DNA of 64,000 nt, taken from contig JAHJTV010000015.1 in the NCBI GenBank assembly GCA_018829445.1, forward strand, positions 62,001 through 126,000, given 5' to 3'. Below are positions 1 through 8,496 of this stretch, in pieces. Below the pieces are notes generated by a model. That model saw only the letters and a program-made list of their open reading frames with translations. It had not been told where the DNA came from and did no database searches. Positions within the stretch are counted from its first letter, which is position 1. Each line of letters starts with the position of its first letter. The position numbers and the translations under genes are program-made. This DNA is from a bacterium. Lineage in GTDB: Bacteria; SAR324; XYD2-FULL-50-16.

Positions 1-149
1 TGTTCCCTGTTGAAAATCGGATTCAATAAATTTATTGTCCGTATGAAAGAGTGTTCTGGGGCTATTGTAATGCTTTTGGGTTCTTCACATAATCGCTGAT
101 ATAATATTGGCCCTATCATAGTATGCTTACGCAATATTACCTTTTGCAT
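1..149 (-). CDS. Partial ORF running off the left edge, unknown
   Basis: On the minus strand an open frame runs from an ATG at 147-149 to the left edge of the window without a stop, about 49 residues, starting MQKVILRKHTM. The frame also stays open upstream of that ATG until a stop at 201-203, so the true start could lie slightly further right. It would be divergent from the fkbH-like gene at 208. I recognise no family, and the visible part is too short to judge. It could also be a chance frame or the remnant of an interrupted gene. Confidence 0.3.
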   Translation of the reverse strand, partial: MQKVILRKHTMIGPILYQRLCEEPKSITIAPEHSFIRTINLLNPIFNRE

Positions 150-207
150 GGCAATTTTTCCCGCTTGTTCGACATGGATTAAAGTATCAATTAGATGAGA
201 TTAGAGA

Positions 208-2043
208 ATGAGAACTCTTGAAGAAATATGCCTGCCTGGTTACGATAAAAGTTTGGCGGAATATATAGCATTAAATAGAAAAATCGAAAGTGCCCTTAAT
301 GATAAAGAGTTAGTGGTTAATAAAACCATAAGGCTAGCAATTCTTGCTAGCTCCACCATTAGAGGAATAGAGGAAGTACTGCGGGTTCAATGTGCAGAGA
401 TTGGAATATATGCAGACATCTATTTAGGTGAATATAATCAATATGCTCAAGAAATATTCAATAGCGGCAGCCAGTTATATCAGTTCAATCCAGATCTAAT
501 TATTGTTTTTGCCGATACCAGGGCTATCACGGGGGAATACTTCTTCATGCCTTACAAAGGTTTGGCAGACGACAGAAAGATTTGGATGGCGGAGACCTCT
601 GCATTTTTTAGAAATCTTGTAAATGAACTAACTAAACAAACATCCGCTAAAGTCATCTTGCATAATTTTGAAATCCCTACTTATTCTCCATTGGGGATAT
701 TGGAAAGTAAAGATGATTATGGATTTGTTGAATCTATTGAAGATATCAATAGAGGTCTCAGAAATGACTTGAAGAATAATAATCAAGTTTTTTTATTTGA
801 CTTCAACACATTTTGCTCGAAGGTAGGAAAGAAAGAAGTATTTGATGATAAGATGTACTATTTGGGAGACATAAAAATAAAGCTTCAATACATACCTTCT
901 CTTTGTCAAGAATATTTAAAATACATTAGACCACTAGCATCATTGATAAAAAAATGTATCGTCCTTGACCTTGATAATACTCTTTGGGGCGGAATTATCG
1001 GTGAAAACGGCGTTGACGGTATAAAGCTTGGACCGACACCGGAAGGACGCCCTTTTTGGGAGTTTCAACAACTCTTGCTGTCTCTTTATAACAGAGGTGT
1101 TCTCCTTGCTGTTAATAGTAAGAACAATTTTGACGATGCAATAGAGGTAATACGAAACCACAAGTATATGGTTCTTCGAGAAGAATATTTTGCAGCAATT
1201 CGAATTAACTGGAATGATAAAGCTTCCAACATTCAATCTATTGCTGAAGAGATTAATATTGGAATTGATAGTTTAGTTTTTTTTGATGATGATTCCGTAA
1301 ACAGAGAAATGGTTCGTACATTTCATCCAGAAGTAATGGTAGTTGATTTACCTTCTGATCCGGCGCTATATGTGGAAACATTGATAAATTTGAATTGTTT
1401 TGAAATGTTGAGCTTGACAAAAGAAGATAAGAAAAAGGGGATGATGTACTTGGCTGAGAAAAAGCGTCGACAATTGGTACATACTGCAACAAATTTGACT
1501 GAGTATTTGCGACAACTTGAGACCGTGGTTGTGATTGAAGACGTCAATAAGGGAACAATACCTAGAATTGCCCAAATGACGCAAAAGACCAACCAGTTTA
1601 ATATGACTACCTTCAGGTACACTGATGAGAAAATAAAGGAATTTGTTGAAGATGATAATTATTTGGTTATTTCCTTATCTTTGACTGATAAATTCGGTGA
1701 CAGCGGTATTACCGGACTGTCAATCGTGGAAAGGAAGAACAGAGATCATTGGTGGATTGATACATTTCTATTAAGTTGTCGTATTATAGGAAGGAAAGCG
1801 GAAGATGCGCTTTTGGCATATATAGTAAAAAAAGCTCAGGTCAGCGGTGCAAGTTTACTCTCCGGTGCATTTATTCCGTCTGAAAAGAATATGCCGGCAA
1901 AAGAGTTCTATAATAATTGTGGGATGAAAAAAATGGGCAATAAGGATGAAATGGAAATATGGGAGTTTGATTTAAAAAAAGATTTTCCATTTCCAGACTT
2001 CATAAGTATTAGAGAAAGCGGGGATCAAATATCCTCAAACTGA
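208..2043 (+). CDS. FkbH-like HAD-IIIC phosphatase/acyl-ACP loading protein
   Basis: This 611-residue protein has the three-part layout of FkbH-like proteins. Residues about 1-240 are an SGNH-hydrolase-like region. The HAD core starts with motif I DLDNTLWGG at 254-262, with D254 and D256 as expected nucleophile and acid, and continues to FFDDDSVNRE at about 358-367. A GNAT-like tail occupies about 450-590. Characterised FkbH proteins take glyceryl groups from 1,3-bisphosphoglycerate and load them on acyl carrier proteins. An ACP gene follows directly at 2136, which fits that role. Together with the MaoC-like and SDR genes it probably supplies an acyl group for a sugar of the surface glycan. 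The exact acyl group is an inference that cannot be read from sequence. Confidence 0.88.
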   Translation: MRTLEEICLPGYDKSLAEYIALNRKIESALNDKELVVNKTIRLAILASSTIRGIEEVLRVQCAEIGIYADIYLGEYNQYAQEIFNSGSQLYQFNPDLIIVFADTRAITGEYFFMPYKGLADDRKIWMAETSAFFRNLVNELTKQTSAKVILHNFEIPTYSPLGILESKDDYGFVESIEDINRGLRNDLKNNNQVFLFDFNTFCSKVGKKEVFDDKMYYLGDIKIKLQYIPSLCQEYLKYIRPLASLIKKCIVLDLDNTLWGGIIGENGVDGIKLGPTPEGRPFWEFQQLLLSLYNRGVLLAVNSKNNFDDAIEVIRNHKYMVLREEYFAAIRINWNDKASNIQSIAEEINIGIDSLVFFDDDSVNREMVRTFHPEVMVVDLPSDPALYVETLINLNCFEMLSLTKEDKKKGMMYLAEKKRRQLVHTATNLTEYLRQLETVVVIEDVNKGTIPRIAQMTQKTNQFNMTTFRYTDEKIKEFVEDDNYLVISLSLTDKFGDSGITGLSIVERKNRDHWWIDTFLLSCRIIGRKAEDALLAYIVKKAQVSGASLLSGAFIPSEKNMPAKEFYNNCGMKKMGNKDEMEIWEFDLKKDFPFPDFISIRESGDQISSN

Positions 2044-2050
2044 CAAATGA

Positions 2051-2095
2051 TTAATATTTGGATGGAAGCGTTTTTCTACAATATCCAAATATTAA
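2051..2095. repeat. 13-bp perfect inverted repeat
   Basis: The arms at 2051-2063 and 2083-2095 are perfect reverse complements (TTAATATTTGGAT), separated by 19 bases. The hairpin sits between the FkbH-like gene and the ACP gene. It is AT-rich and lacks a clean T-run, so it may be a weak terminator, an mRNA-processing hairpin or an operator. Confidence 0.5.
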
Positions 2096-2135
2096 TTAAT
2101 ATTTTCACCCTTACCTGAATTGAGCAAGGATTTGC

Positions 2136-2387
2136 ATGGTTTCAAATAATGAAAGATTAAAAAAACTAATTTCAAGAGTTCTCGACATTGAGCTAAACAG
2201 CATTACGGACACAACTTCGCCAGAGACGGTTGAATCGTGGGATTCATTCAATGGCTTAATGATGGTATCTGAACTGGAAAATGAATTCAGCGTTCGTTTT
2301 ACTATGGATGAGGTTCATGCCGTAAAGTGTGTTAAAGATATAAAAGAGGCCTTAGGGCTTCAAGGTGTAAAATTTGAAGATGAGTAA
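2136..2387 (+). CDS. Acyl carrier protein
   Basis: This 83-residue acidic protein has the size and motif of a phosphopantetheine-carrying ACP. The signature is ESWDSFNGL at residues 33-41, with Ser37 as the predicted 4'-phosphopantetheine attachment site. Its position directly after the FkbH-like gene and before a MaoC-like hydratase and an SDR reductase marks it as a dedicated carrier rather than the fatty-acid ACP. Its stop codon overlaps the start of the next gene by 8 bases, so the two are probably translationally coupled. The phosphopantetheinyl transferase that would activate it is not in the window. Confidence 0.85.
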   Translation: MVSNNERLKKLISRVLDIELNSITDTTSPETVESWDSFNGLMMVSELENEFSVRFTMDEVHAVKCVKDIKEALGLQGVKFEDE

Positions 2388-2802
2388 TGTAAATGTTTAC
2401 AGCTATGATCAGATAAAAGTGGGTGAAGTTCATTCATTTACTCGTACTATTACCAAAAATGATGTATTGACTTTTTCTTCCCTTACCGGGGATATCAACC
2501 CATTACATATCGATGAAGAGTTTGGGAAAAAAAGCAAGTTTGGGAAAAACATCGTGCATGGCATGCTAATATCCAGTTTGTTTTCTAGGTTGGTTGGCGT
2601 ACATTGTCCAGGGGAAAAGTGCCTATATTTGAGTCAGTCATGTCAATTTAAGCAACCATTGTTTTATGATGAAACGGTTGAAGTGATTGGAACAGTTGTT
2701 CAAAAGACGGATGCACTTAGAATGCTAAAAATGAAGATGGAGGTGATAAGAGAGAATGACATCATTGTAACCGGAGAGGCTCAAGTACAACTGATAGATT
2801 AA
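2380..2802 (+). CDS. MaoC-like (R)-hydratase/dehydratase
   Basis: This 140-residue protein is a single hot-dog-fold MaoC-like domain. The hydratase motif GDINPLHID (residues 37-45) contains the Asp/Asn-Pro/His set expected for (R)-specific enoyl-CoA/ACP hydratases, and is followed by FGKNIVHGM. I chose the ATG at 2380, which overlaps the ACP stop. A TTG at 2374 is in frame but less likely. Between an ACP and an SDR reductase it could hydrate or dehydrate an ACP-bound acyl chain. The substrate is unknown, and no ketosynthase is present here. Confidence 0.83.
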   Translation: MSNVNVYSYDQIKVGEVHSFTRTITKNDVLTFSSLTGDINPLHIDEEFGKKSKFGKNIVHGMLISSLFSRLVGVHCPGEKCLYLSQSCQFKQPLFYDETVEVIGTVVQKTDALRMLKMKMEVIRENDIIVTGEAQVQLID

Positions 2803-2814
2803 TGATGGAGGAGG

Positions 2815-3555
2815 ATGAGTGAAAGAATAGCGCTTGTAATAGGAGGTAATGGCGGAATAGGAAATGCGGTAGTAAAACGTTTGAATAACGATGGGCTACA
2901 AGTTTGTACGACTTTTTACAATAACGATCAACAGATAAAAGCACTGCAGAACAGGCTGGGTGAAGATGCTATTGTGAGTTATAAGTGCAATGCTGTTGAT
3001 CAAATTGAGGTAAAAAATACTGTAGATCAGATTATTCAAAAATTTGAAAAGATTGATGTCGTAGTAATTACAATTGCATCACCTATCAAGAATGCACAGT
3101 TGCTTGAAACTTCCTGGGAGGAGTTCAATCGATATTTTGAGGAACAGGTTAAATCTATATTCAATGTAACAAAAGCACTGCGGCAACAGATTCGTTCTAA
3201 AATTCCTACGAGGTTTATTTTATTATCAACTGAGTATTGTATTGGAAAACCGCCAAAAGGACTTTCTCATTACGTTACGGCTAAATATGCCGCCATGGGG
3301 CTTTCTAAGGTTTTGGCCCTTGAGCTTGCTCAATTTGGTAGTACCGTAAATATGATTTCTCCTGGAATGGTGGAGACATCGTTACTAGACAATTTACCTC
3401 CCAAGCTTGTTGAAATGGTTGCATGGGAAAACCCTCTTAAACGTAATGCCACACCCGGCGATGTTGCCAATGCCGTATCATTTTTAGCATCTGAAGGATC
3501 AAATTATCTAAATGGAATAAATATAATGGTTAATGGAGGAAATGTAATCTCTTGA
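2815..3555 (+). CDS. SDR-family ketoreductase, FabG-like
   Basis: This is a 246-residue classical short-chain dehydrogenase. The cofactor motif GGNGGIG lies at residues 10-16 and the catalytic pair YVTAK at 153-157 (Tyr153, Lys157), with Ser138 as likely third member. A strong GGAGGA ribosome site precedes the ATG. In this context it probably reduces a 3-oxoacyl group bound to the neighbouring ACP, the usual partner reaction of a MaoC-like hydratase. A sugar-linked substrate cannot be excluded. Its stop overlaps the TTG start of the following gene (TTGA), which supports one transcription unit from 208 onwards. Confidence 0.85.
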   Translation: MSERIALVIGGNGGIGNAVVKRLNNDGLQVCTTFYNNDQQIKALQNRLGEDAIVSYKCNAVDQIEVKNTVDQIIQKFEKIDVVVITIASPIKNAQLLETSWEEFNRYFEEQVKSIFNVTKALRQQIRSKIPTRFILLSTEYCIGKPPKGLSHYVTAKYAAMGLSKVLALELAQFGSTVNMISPGMVETSLLDNLPPKLVEMVAWENPLKRNATPGDVANAVSFLASEGSNYLNGINIMVNGGNVIS

Positions 3556-4211
3556 AAAGGATATTAAATTTACTGAGAGCTCTCCGTAATAAAGGCGTAT
3601 TTGAAACAGTAAAGCTCATAAAAAAGTATATTTTGTATAATCTTAAAGAGAAATGGAGATTTGTCTATTTTGAATTAGATTTAAACAAAGAGATTTTCAC
3701 GCTACCTCCAATAGATGGGTCAATAAGTATTCGAAGATCTGTTAGAGAGGATATTCCACGGATTCAATCGGAACTCTACCCTGTTTTTACGGATAAACAG
3801 GAATATGACAAGCGGCATATTGTACAAATGGGAAATAATGGTATTGAGTGTTTCATTGCTGAAAAAGATTATAAGATTGTTCATTATTTCATGGTTTTCG
3901 TCAACGCACTTAAATCTCCCTTAATAGATACCCCATTCGATAAAAGAAAAATCCTTCAGGGTGACGCTTATCTGGGAAATGCTTTTACAAATCCGAATTG
4001 TAGAGGGACATGGATTGTTCCACATGTGCTTTTGGAAGTAATTGATTTTTTAAAAAAAACAGGAGAGGTTAAAAGGATTTTATTGTTGGTTCACGAGGGT
4101 ACTCCTGGGGCGGTTGTTTTTTTTAAAAGACTGGGATTCAATATTATTGATAATTCAGTTTCCGATAATTGGTTGTTTTTGTTGCTTAAAAAGCTGCGAG
4201 TAATTACATAG
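3552..4211 (+). CDS. GNAT-like acetyltransferase
   Basis: This 219-residue protein starts at a TTG that overlaps the stop of the SDR gene. Residues about 1-50 are a basic helical lead-in. From about residue 58 the sequence (SIRRSVREDIPRIQ) has the opening strand-helix of GNAT folds. The later stretch GAVVFFKRLGFNII resembles the C-terminal GNAT helix and strand. As the last gene of the acyl block it may transfer the ACP- or CoA-bound acyl group to a sugar amine or hydroxyl. The fold is moderately supported, the substrate is inferred from the neighbourhood. Confidence 0.62.
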   Translation: MKRILNLLRALRNKGVFETVKLIKKYILYNLKEKWRFVYFELDLNKEIFTLPPIDGSISIRRSVREDIPRIQSELYPVFTDKQEYDKRHIVQMGNNGIECFIAEKDYKIVHYFMVFVNALKSPLIDTPFDKRKILQGDAYLGNAFTNPNCRGTWIVPHVLLEVIDFLKKTGEVKRILLLVHEGTPGAVVFFKRLGFNIIDNSVSDNWLFLLLKKLRVIT

Positions 4212-4220
4212 TCTGGATGA

Positions 4221-5306
4221 TTGATTGTGCAAAGTGAAGATAAAAACCGTAAAAATCCGAAAGTGACAGTCTTGATGCCTGTATACAATGGTGTATTGTA
4301 TTTGGAAGAGGCTATTGAAAGTATTCTAAACCAGACTTTTTCAGATTTCGAGTTTCTGATTATTGATGATGCAAGCACTGATCATTCTCTGGAAATGATA
4401 AGGTCCTATAATGATTCTAGAATAAGACTTGTTCAAAATAAAAAAAATATTGGGCAGACGGCATCTCTTAACAAAGGATTACATCTGGCCAGAGGGGAGT
4501 TTATTGCAAGGCTTGACCAAGATGATGTGAGTCTCCTTGAACGTCTAAAAGAACAAGTTGAATATTTGGATAGACACCCTGAGATTACAATCGTTTCAAC
4601 ATGGGAAGAGACAATAACCTCAACTGGAAGAAAAGTACGTGAATGGAAAAGGGAAATTGAAAACTATGGAGATTTTCTGGGATATATACTGCTCGGTCTG
4701 TGTCCGGTTTGGCATCCGTCAGTAATGTTTAGAAAAGACAATATATTAAAACTAGGCTGCTTTGATACAACTTACGGCCCGGCAGAAGATTATGAATTAT
4801 GGGGAAGAATAGCCATAAATAGAATGGGTGCCGCTTTTGTTCCTAAAATACTGGTACAGCAACGTGTTCATGAAGCCAGACAGTCCGTTTTACATAACGA
4901 CAAACAGGTTGATTCCACAAAACGCTCTCATAGGAATTTTGTAAAAAGATTTGCTAAAAAAGATAAGATAGATGATTTGGCCGCAGTCTTAAGACTCGAC
5001 GATAACTTGAACGGACTCAAAAACAGAAAAAAAAGTTTTATAAAAATTGCAGGTGATTTGGCAACCATGTTGGAGAGCATTAAAACTGAACAAAATCTCT
5101 CTGAGAGAGAAGTGAAAGCATTAAAGAAAAGAATATATCGTCGCGTAGGATATGGTTTTCGTTATGTAAAGTTTATTGCATTTTTGCCAGGCATGATGTT
5201 TTTACCGATTTTCTATTGCCTATCTCCACTGCTTATTCCTCAGGTAAAGGGGAGGGTAAGCACACTGTATAAAAACATCCAAAAACTAAAATCTTCTTTT
5301 ACATGA
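4221..5306 (+). CDS. Glycosyltransferase family 2
   Basis: This 361-residue protein has a GT-A domain at its N-terminus: VTVLMPVYNG at about residue 15, LIIDDASTDHS at about 50, and the metal-binding region ARLDQDD at about 95. After the catalytic domain (about 1-240) comes a basic linker, then a hydrophobic segment near residues 315-345 that may anchor it to the inner membrane. It should add one sugar to the lipid-linked glycan on the cytoplasmic face. The start is TTG 4221 with a GGA-rich site just upstream; GTG 4227 is an alternative. It overlaps the deacetylase by 4 bases. Confidence 0.9.
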   Translation: MIVQSEDKNRKNPKVTVLMPVYNGVLYLEEAIESILNQTFSDFEFLIIDDASTDHSLEMIRSYNDSRIRLVQNKKNIGQTASLNKGLHLARGEFIARLDQDDVSLLERLKEQVEYLDRHPEITIVSTWEETITSTGRKVREWKREIENYGDFLGYILLGLCPVWHPSVMFRKDNILKLGCFDTTYGPAEDYELWGRIAINRMGAAFVPKILVQQRVHEARQSVLHNDKQVDSTKRSHRNFVKRFAKKDKIDDLAAVLRLDDNLNGLKNRKKSFIKIAGDLATMLESIKTEQNLSEREVKALKKRIYRRVGYGFRYVKFIAFLPGMMFLPIFYCLSPLLIPQVKGRVSTLYKNIQKLKSSFT

Positions 5307-6157
5307 GTTATCGTCATAGTATTCTTGCGACGCTGTATCCATTTTATCGTTTTAAGAACCAAGTTCAAAAATCATGTGGTCTGATACAAACCCGTCGTTT
5401 GCGCATATTGCTTTATCACGATATTCCGCCGGATAATGTAAAACAATTTTCTCAACAACTACATTGGTTGTCTAAGAGGTGGTCTTTTATAAGTCCAAAT
5501 CTGTTTGCAAAATTTCTCTCTGGGGAAACACAGCTCAAAGAAGACAGTTTGCTTTTAACTTTTGATGACGGATATTCATCCAATCTTGAAGCGAGTGTGA
5601 AAGTACTAAAACCGATGGGGATACAAGCACTATTTTTTGTAATACCCCAGTTTATAGAAACCGAAGATAAAGAAAGTTCACACTTGTTTATTCAGAATAA
5701 TCTCTTTCCTGATATAAAAATCACCAGCATTCGAGACCATTCGAGGAGCATGACCTGGAAAGAACTGGAACAGCTGCTTGAATTAGGGCACTCAATTGGC
5801 TCTCATACATTCAGCCATGCCCGCTTATCGGAAATATCCGATGAAGAGGTGTTAAAAAAAGAAATTATTTCAAGTGGTAATAAAATCGAGAGCAATCTGG
5901 GAATGAAAGTTGATCACTTTGCATATACTTTCGGTAATTTGGAAAGTATATCTCCAACTGCCTTAAAGATCGCGAAGCAGCGTTATAAATATGTCTATTC
6001 GGGATTACGAGGAGACAATTGTGGTGTTTCGTCTTTTGCATTAAGACGTGATAGTGTTTCACCGGCAGACAGTTTAGGTTTGGTTGGCTCTTTTTTGGAA
6101 GGCGCTGTGGATTTTCTTTATGAAAAATCTTGTAGAGAATTGGATGCTTGGGTCTAG
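5303..6157 (+). CDS. Polysaccharide deacetylase (NodB-like)
   Basis: This 284-residue protein has a NodB-type carbohydrate esterase domain. The metal/catalytic motif TFDDGY is at residues 86-91 (Asp88, Asp89), followed by the second motif SHTFSH at 167-172 (His168, His172). No clear signal peptide is visible, so it may act on a sugar or lipid-linked intermediate inside the cell, although the basic N-terminus could mask a weak anchor. In glycan loci such enzymes remove N-acetyl groups so that another acyl group can be installed. The FemAB-like domain encoded immediately downstream would suit that step. Confidence 0.85.
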   Translation: MSYRHSILATLYPFYRFKNQVQKSCGLIQTRRLRILLYHDIPPDNVKQFSQQLHWLSKRWSFISPNLFAKFLSGETQLKEDSLLLTFDDGYSSNLEASVKVLKPMGIQALFFVIPQFIETEDKESSHLFIQNNLFPDIKITSIRDHSRSMTWKELEQLLELGHSIGSHTFSHARLSEISDEEVLKKEIISSGNKIESNLGMKVDHFAYTFGNLESISPTALKIAKQRYKYVYSGLRGDNCGVSSFALRRDSVSPADSLGLVGSFLEGAVDFLYEKSCRELDAWV

Positions 6158-8318
6158 AAAATATATGTTTACATATGCCCCATTAATCAGAATTAGAGAT
6201 CTTTGGACGGCTTTTACGAAAAGGCCGCAAATGTTGAAAGAGCTGTCTAAATATTGGTGTAGTTCTTCAAGCGATACGGCAGGTTGGTTGTCTCGTTCTT
6301 CATGGTCGTTGCTTTTGATTGCAATCTGGCGTCAGAAAATATTTTCGAATTCCAGGTCTTTGGAAATCTGGGTTCCTGACTATTTTTGTAATAGTTCCCT
6401 GTCTTTATTAAGGCTTTTTGATGTAAGTATTACCTTCTATCCAATTGATGAGTCGTTACAACCGGACTATTCAGCTTGTCGAAATATGGTCAAGAATCAG
6501 AATGCTCCGGATCTGTTTATTTTTGTTCACTACTTCGGATGTCCATCCCCGGCGGCAGCAGCACGAGATTTTTGCCAACACCATGGAGCATGGTTGGTTG
6601 AAGATGCAGCTCATGTTTTAAAACCACTATCAGGGATCGGGAAATATGGTGACTTTGTGCTTTACAGCCCTCATAAATGGTTAGCTGTTCCCGATGGCGC
6701 CGTTCTTGTTGTTAGGGCTAAGGGTCCAGGGGAATTAGGAGGTATCGAGAAATCTTTTTTCTTAGATAATCCTGAATTGTGGTTCGAACAGCTTAACACA
6801 TTTGTTCGAGAGAAATCGAAATCGATAAGGATACAAAATGCCAGCTCATTGTTTTGGCTAGGTAAGCGACTTCTTCAACGTGTTGGTATTGGTGTAAGAA
6901 TTAGTTCCCCTTATTCTACTGAAGAGCTATCTCAAGATGAGGTTTTTATAAAGCCGAAATTCAGTGATTTGTCCCATCGATTGTTGTCGATAAACGTAAA
7001 TGATTTTCAACGTATAATTTCGTTGCGTCGTCAGAACCAGCTTCTGTGGGATGAGTGGTCGGCAAAAGATAATAAAGAACTTGGTCCTGGTAAAAGGCCC
7101 ACAACGGATCAGGTCTGGCCACAATATCTAATACCTTTTCAATTAAAAGACGGTTCACAGGAAAAACTGGAATCTGTTTTCGAATCATTACAACGAAGAA
7201 AAATCCCGGTTACCATTTGGCCTGATCTTCCTCCTGAAGTCCAAAACGAAAAAGAAAGAACCGCTTGGAAGCTTCGACACAGCCTCATATATTTGCCAAT
7301 ACATCAAAGCATTTCCCAAAAAATGCTTAGTAACCTGGTTTCAAAAACAAAAACCGAAAAAACAAAACCAATTCATCTAAAGCTCTGTTGGAATGCTGCA
7401 ACTCGTGATGATTGGCATTCTTGGTTAAAAATTATTGAACAGTCAAATGTGTTGCAATCCTGGGCTTATGGAGAGGCTAAGGTCAAGATTGAGAATTGGA
7501 ACGTAAAACATGGAGTTTTTTATAACGAATCAAAGCCTGTTGCCATATTTCAGCTTTTAGAAAGACGTGTTAAAGGAGTTATAGGAGTCAAACGGATAAA
7601 CAGGGGGCCTTTGTTTTTTCCGGATGTCACATTGGATGTTAAAAATGAGGTCTTAAACAAGATTTCCAATTTGTCTTCGTTATGGAGATTGGAAGTGCTT
7701 GTTTTGTCTCCGGAACTACCTTTGAATGGGTTATCATTGTGGTGGTTTCATACTATTGGCCTGCGCAGGATTGGCCACAATCAGTGGTCGTCAATATGGA
7801 TTGATTTGCGTGATGATCTTGAATCGATAAGACAACAATTGAACAGTAAATGGCGCAATATGCTGGTTGCTGCTGAAAAGCAGGAACTGGATATTGAGAT
7901 TGGATCAATAAATGGATCTTTCAATTGGATGCTGGATCGATATAAAGAAAGTATGCAAGAGAAAAGTTTTTCCGGAATTTCTACGGAAATGCTGTCTTAT
8001 CTCCATGATATAGGAAATGATGATTGCTCGGTGATTATTATCAGGGCATTATGTAATAATGAGCCGATTGCGGGTGTTGCGGTAGCTACTCATGGTGTTG
8101 CTGCAACGTATCTTGTTGGATGGAACGGTGATCGCGGTCGCAGCATGAAGGCAAACCAATTGATGCTTTGGTGCGCAGTGAAACATCTAAAGAAAACAGG
8201 GTTTAAATGGTTTGACCTTGGTGGCGTTGATGCTGAAAGTACACCGGGTGTTACATTTTTTAAAAAGGGGATGGGTGGTGTACAATACGAATTAGTGGGA
8301 GATGGGTGGAAAGTATAA
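6120..8318 (+). CDS. DegT-type aminotransferase fused to FemAB/GNAT acyltransferase
   Basis: The reading frame opens at 6084, but ATG 6120 gives a start with less overlap with the deacetylase and a 732-residue product. The first half (about 1-400) is a DegT/DnrJ/EryC1 sugar-aminotransferase-like domain: VEDAAHVL near residue 160 and SPHKWL with the predicted PLP lysine at about residue 186. From about residue 420 to the end is a FemAB/GNAT-type region: NVLQSWAYGEAK, RGPLFF, a conserved WF-D-GG stretch and the ending PGVTFFKKGMGG. The aminotransferase half lacks some usual length and may be divergent. The fusion suggests a single protein that aminates a keto sugar and acylates the amine, or a protein whose first half is a recognition domain. 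That is an inference. Confidence 0.8.
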   Translation: MKNLVENWMLGSRKYMFTYAPLIRIRDLWTAFTKRPQMLKELSKYWCSSSSDTAGWLSRSSWSLLLIAIWRQKIFSNSRSLEIWVPDYFCNSSLSLLRLFDVSITFYPIDESLQPDYSACRNMVKNQNAPDLFIFVHYFGCPSPAAAARDFCQHHGAWLVEDAAHVLKPLSGIGKYGDFVLYSPHKWLAVPDGAVLVVRAKGPGELGGIEKSFFLDNPELWFEQLNTFVREKSKSIRIQNASSLFWLGKRLLQRVGIGVRISSPYSTEELSQDEVFIKPKFSDLSHRLLSINVNDFQRIISLRRQNQLLWDEWSAKDNKELGPGKRPTTDQVWPQYLIPFQLKDGSQEKLESVFESLQRRKIPVTIWPDLPPEVQNEKERTAWKLRHSLIYLPIHQSISQKMLSNLVSKTKTEKTKPIHLKLCWNAATRDDWHSWLKIIEQSNVLQSWAYGEAKVKIENWNVKHGVFYNESKPVAIFQLLERRVKGVIGVKRINRGPLFFPDVTLDVKNEVLNKISNLSSLWRLEVLVLSPELPLNGLSLWWFHTIGLRRIGHNQWSSIWIDLRDDLESIRQQLNSKWRNMLVAAEKQELDIEIGSINGSFNWMLDRYKESMQEKSFSGISTEMLSYLHDIGNDDCSVIIIRALCNNEPIAGVAVATHGVAATYLVGWNGDRGRSMKANQLMLWCAVKHLKKTGFKWFDLGGVDAESTPGVTFFKKGMGGVQYELVGDGWKV

Positions 8319-8496
8319 TTCAATAAATGAAGAATCACGATAAATCATAGGATTAAATTTTTTCTCCACTCATAAATCACTTTAGTCACAACAATCAAAG
8401 TGGTTCCTTTTGGGGATTGCATTCCCTGTTTTCGGTACCTTTATACTTTGTACTCTGAGTTACTTAGTTTTTGCTTAATTGAATCAAAGAAATAAA

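Noticed and set aside
1323..1622. Minus-strand frames of 72-99 codons within the FkbH-like gene
   Set aside because: They mirror the real coding strand, lack ribosome sites and give low-complexity peptides; treated as shadow frames.
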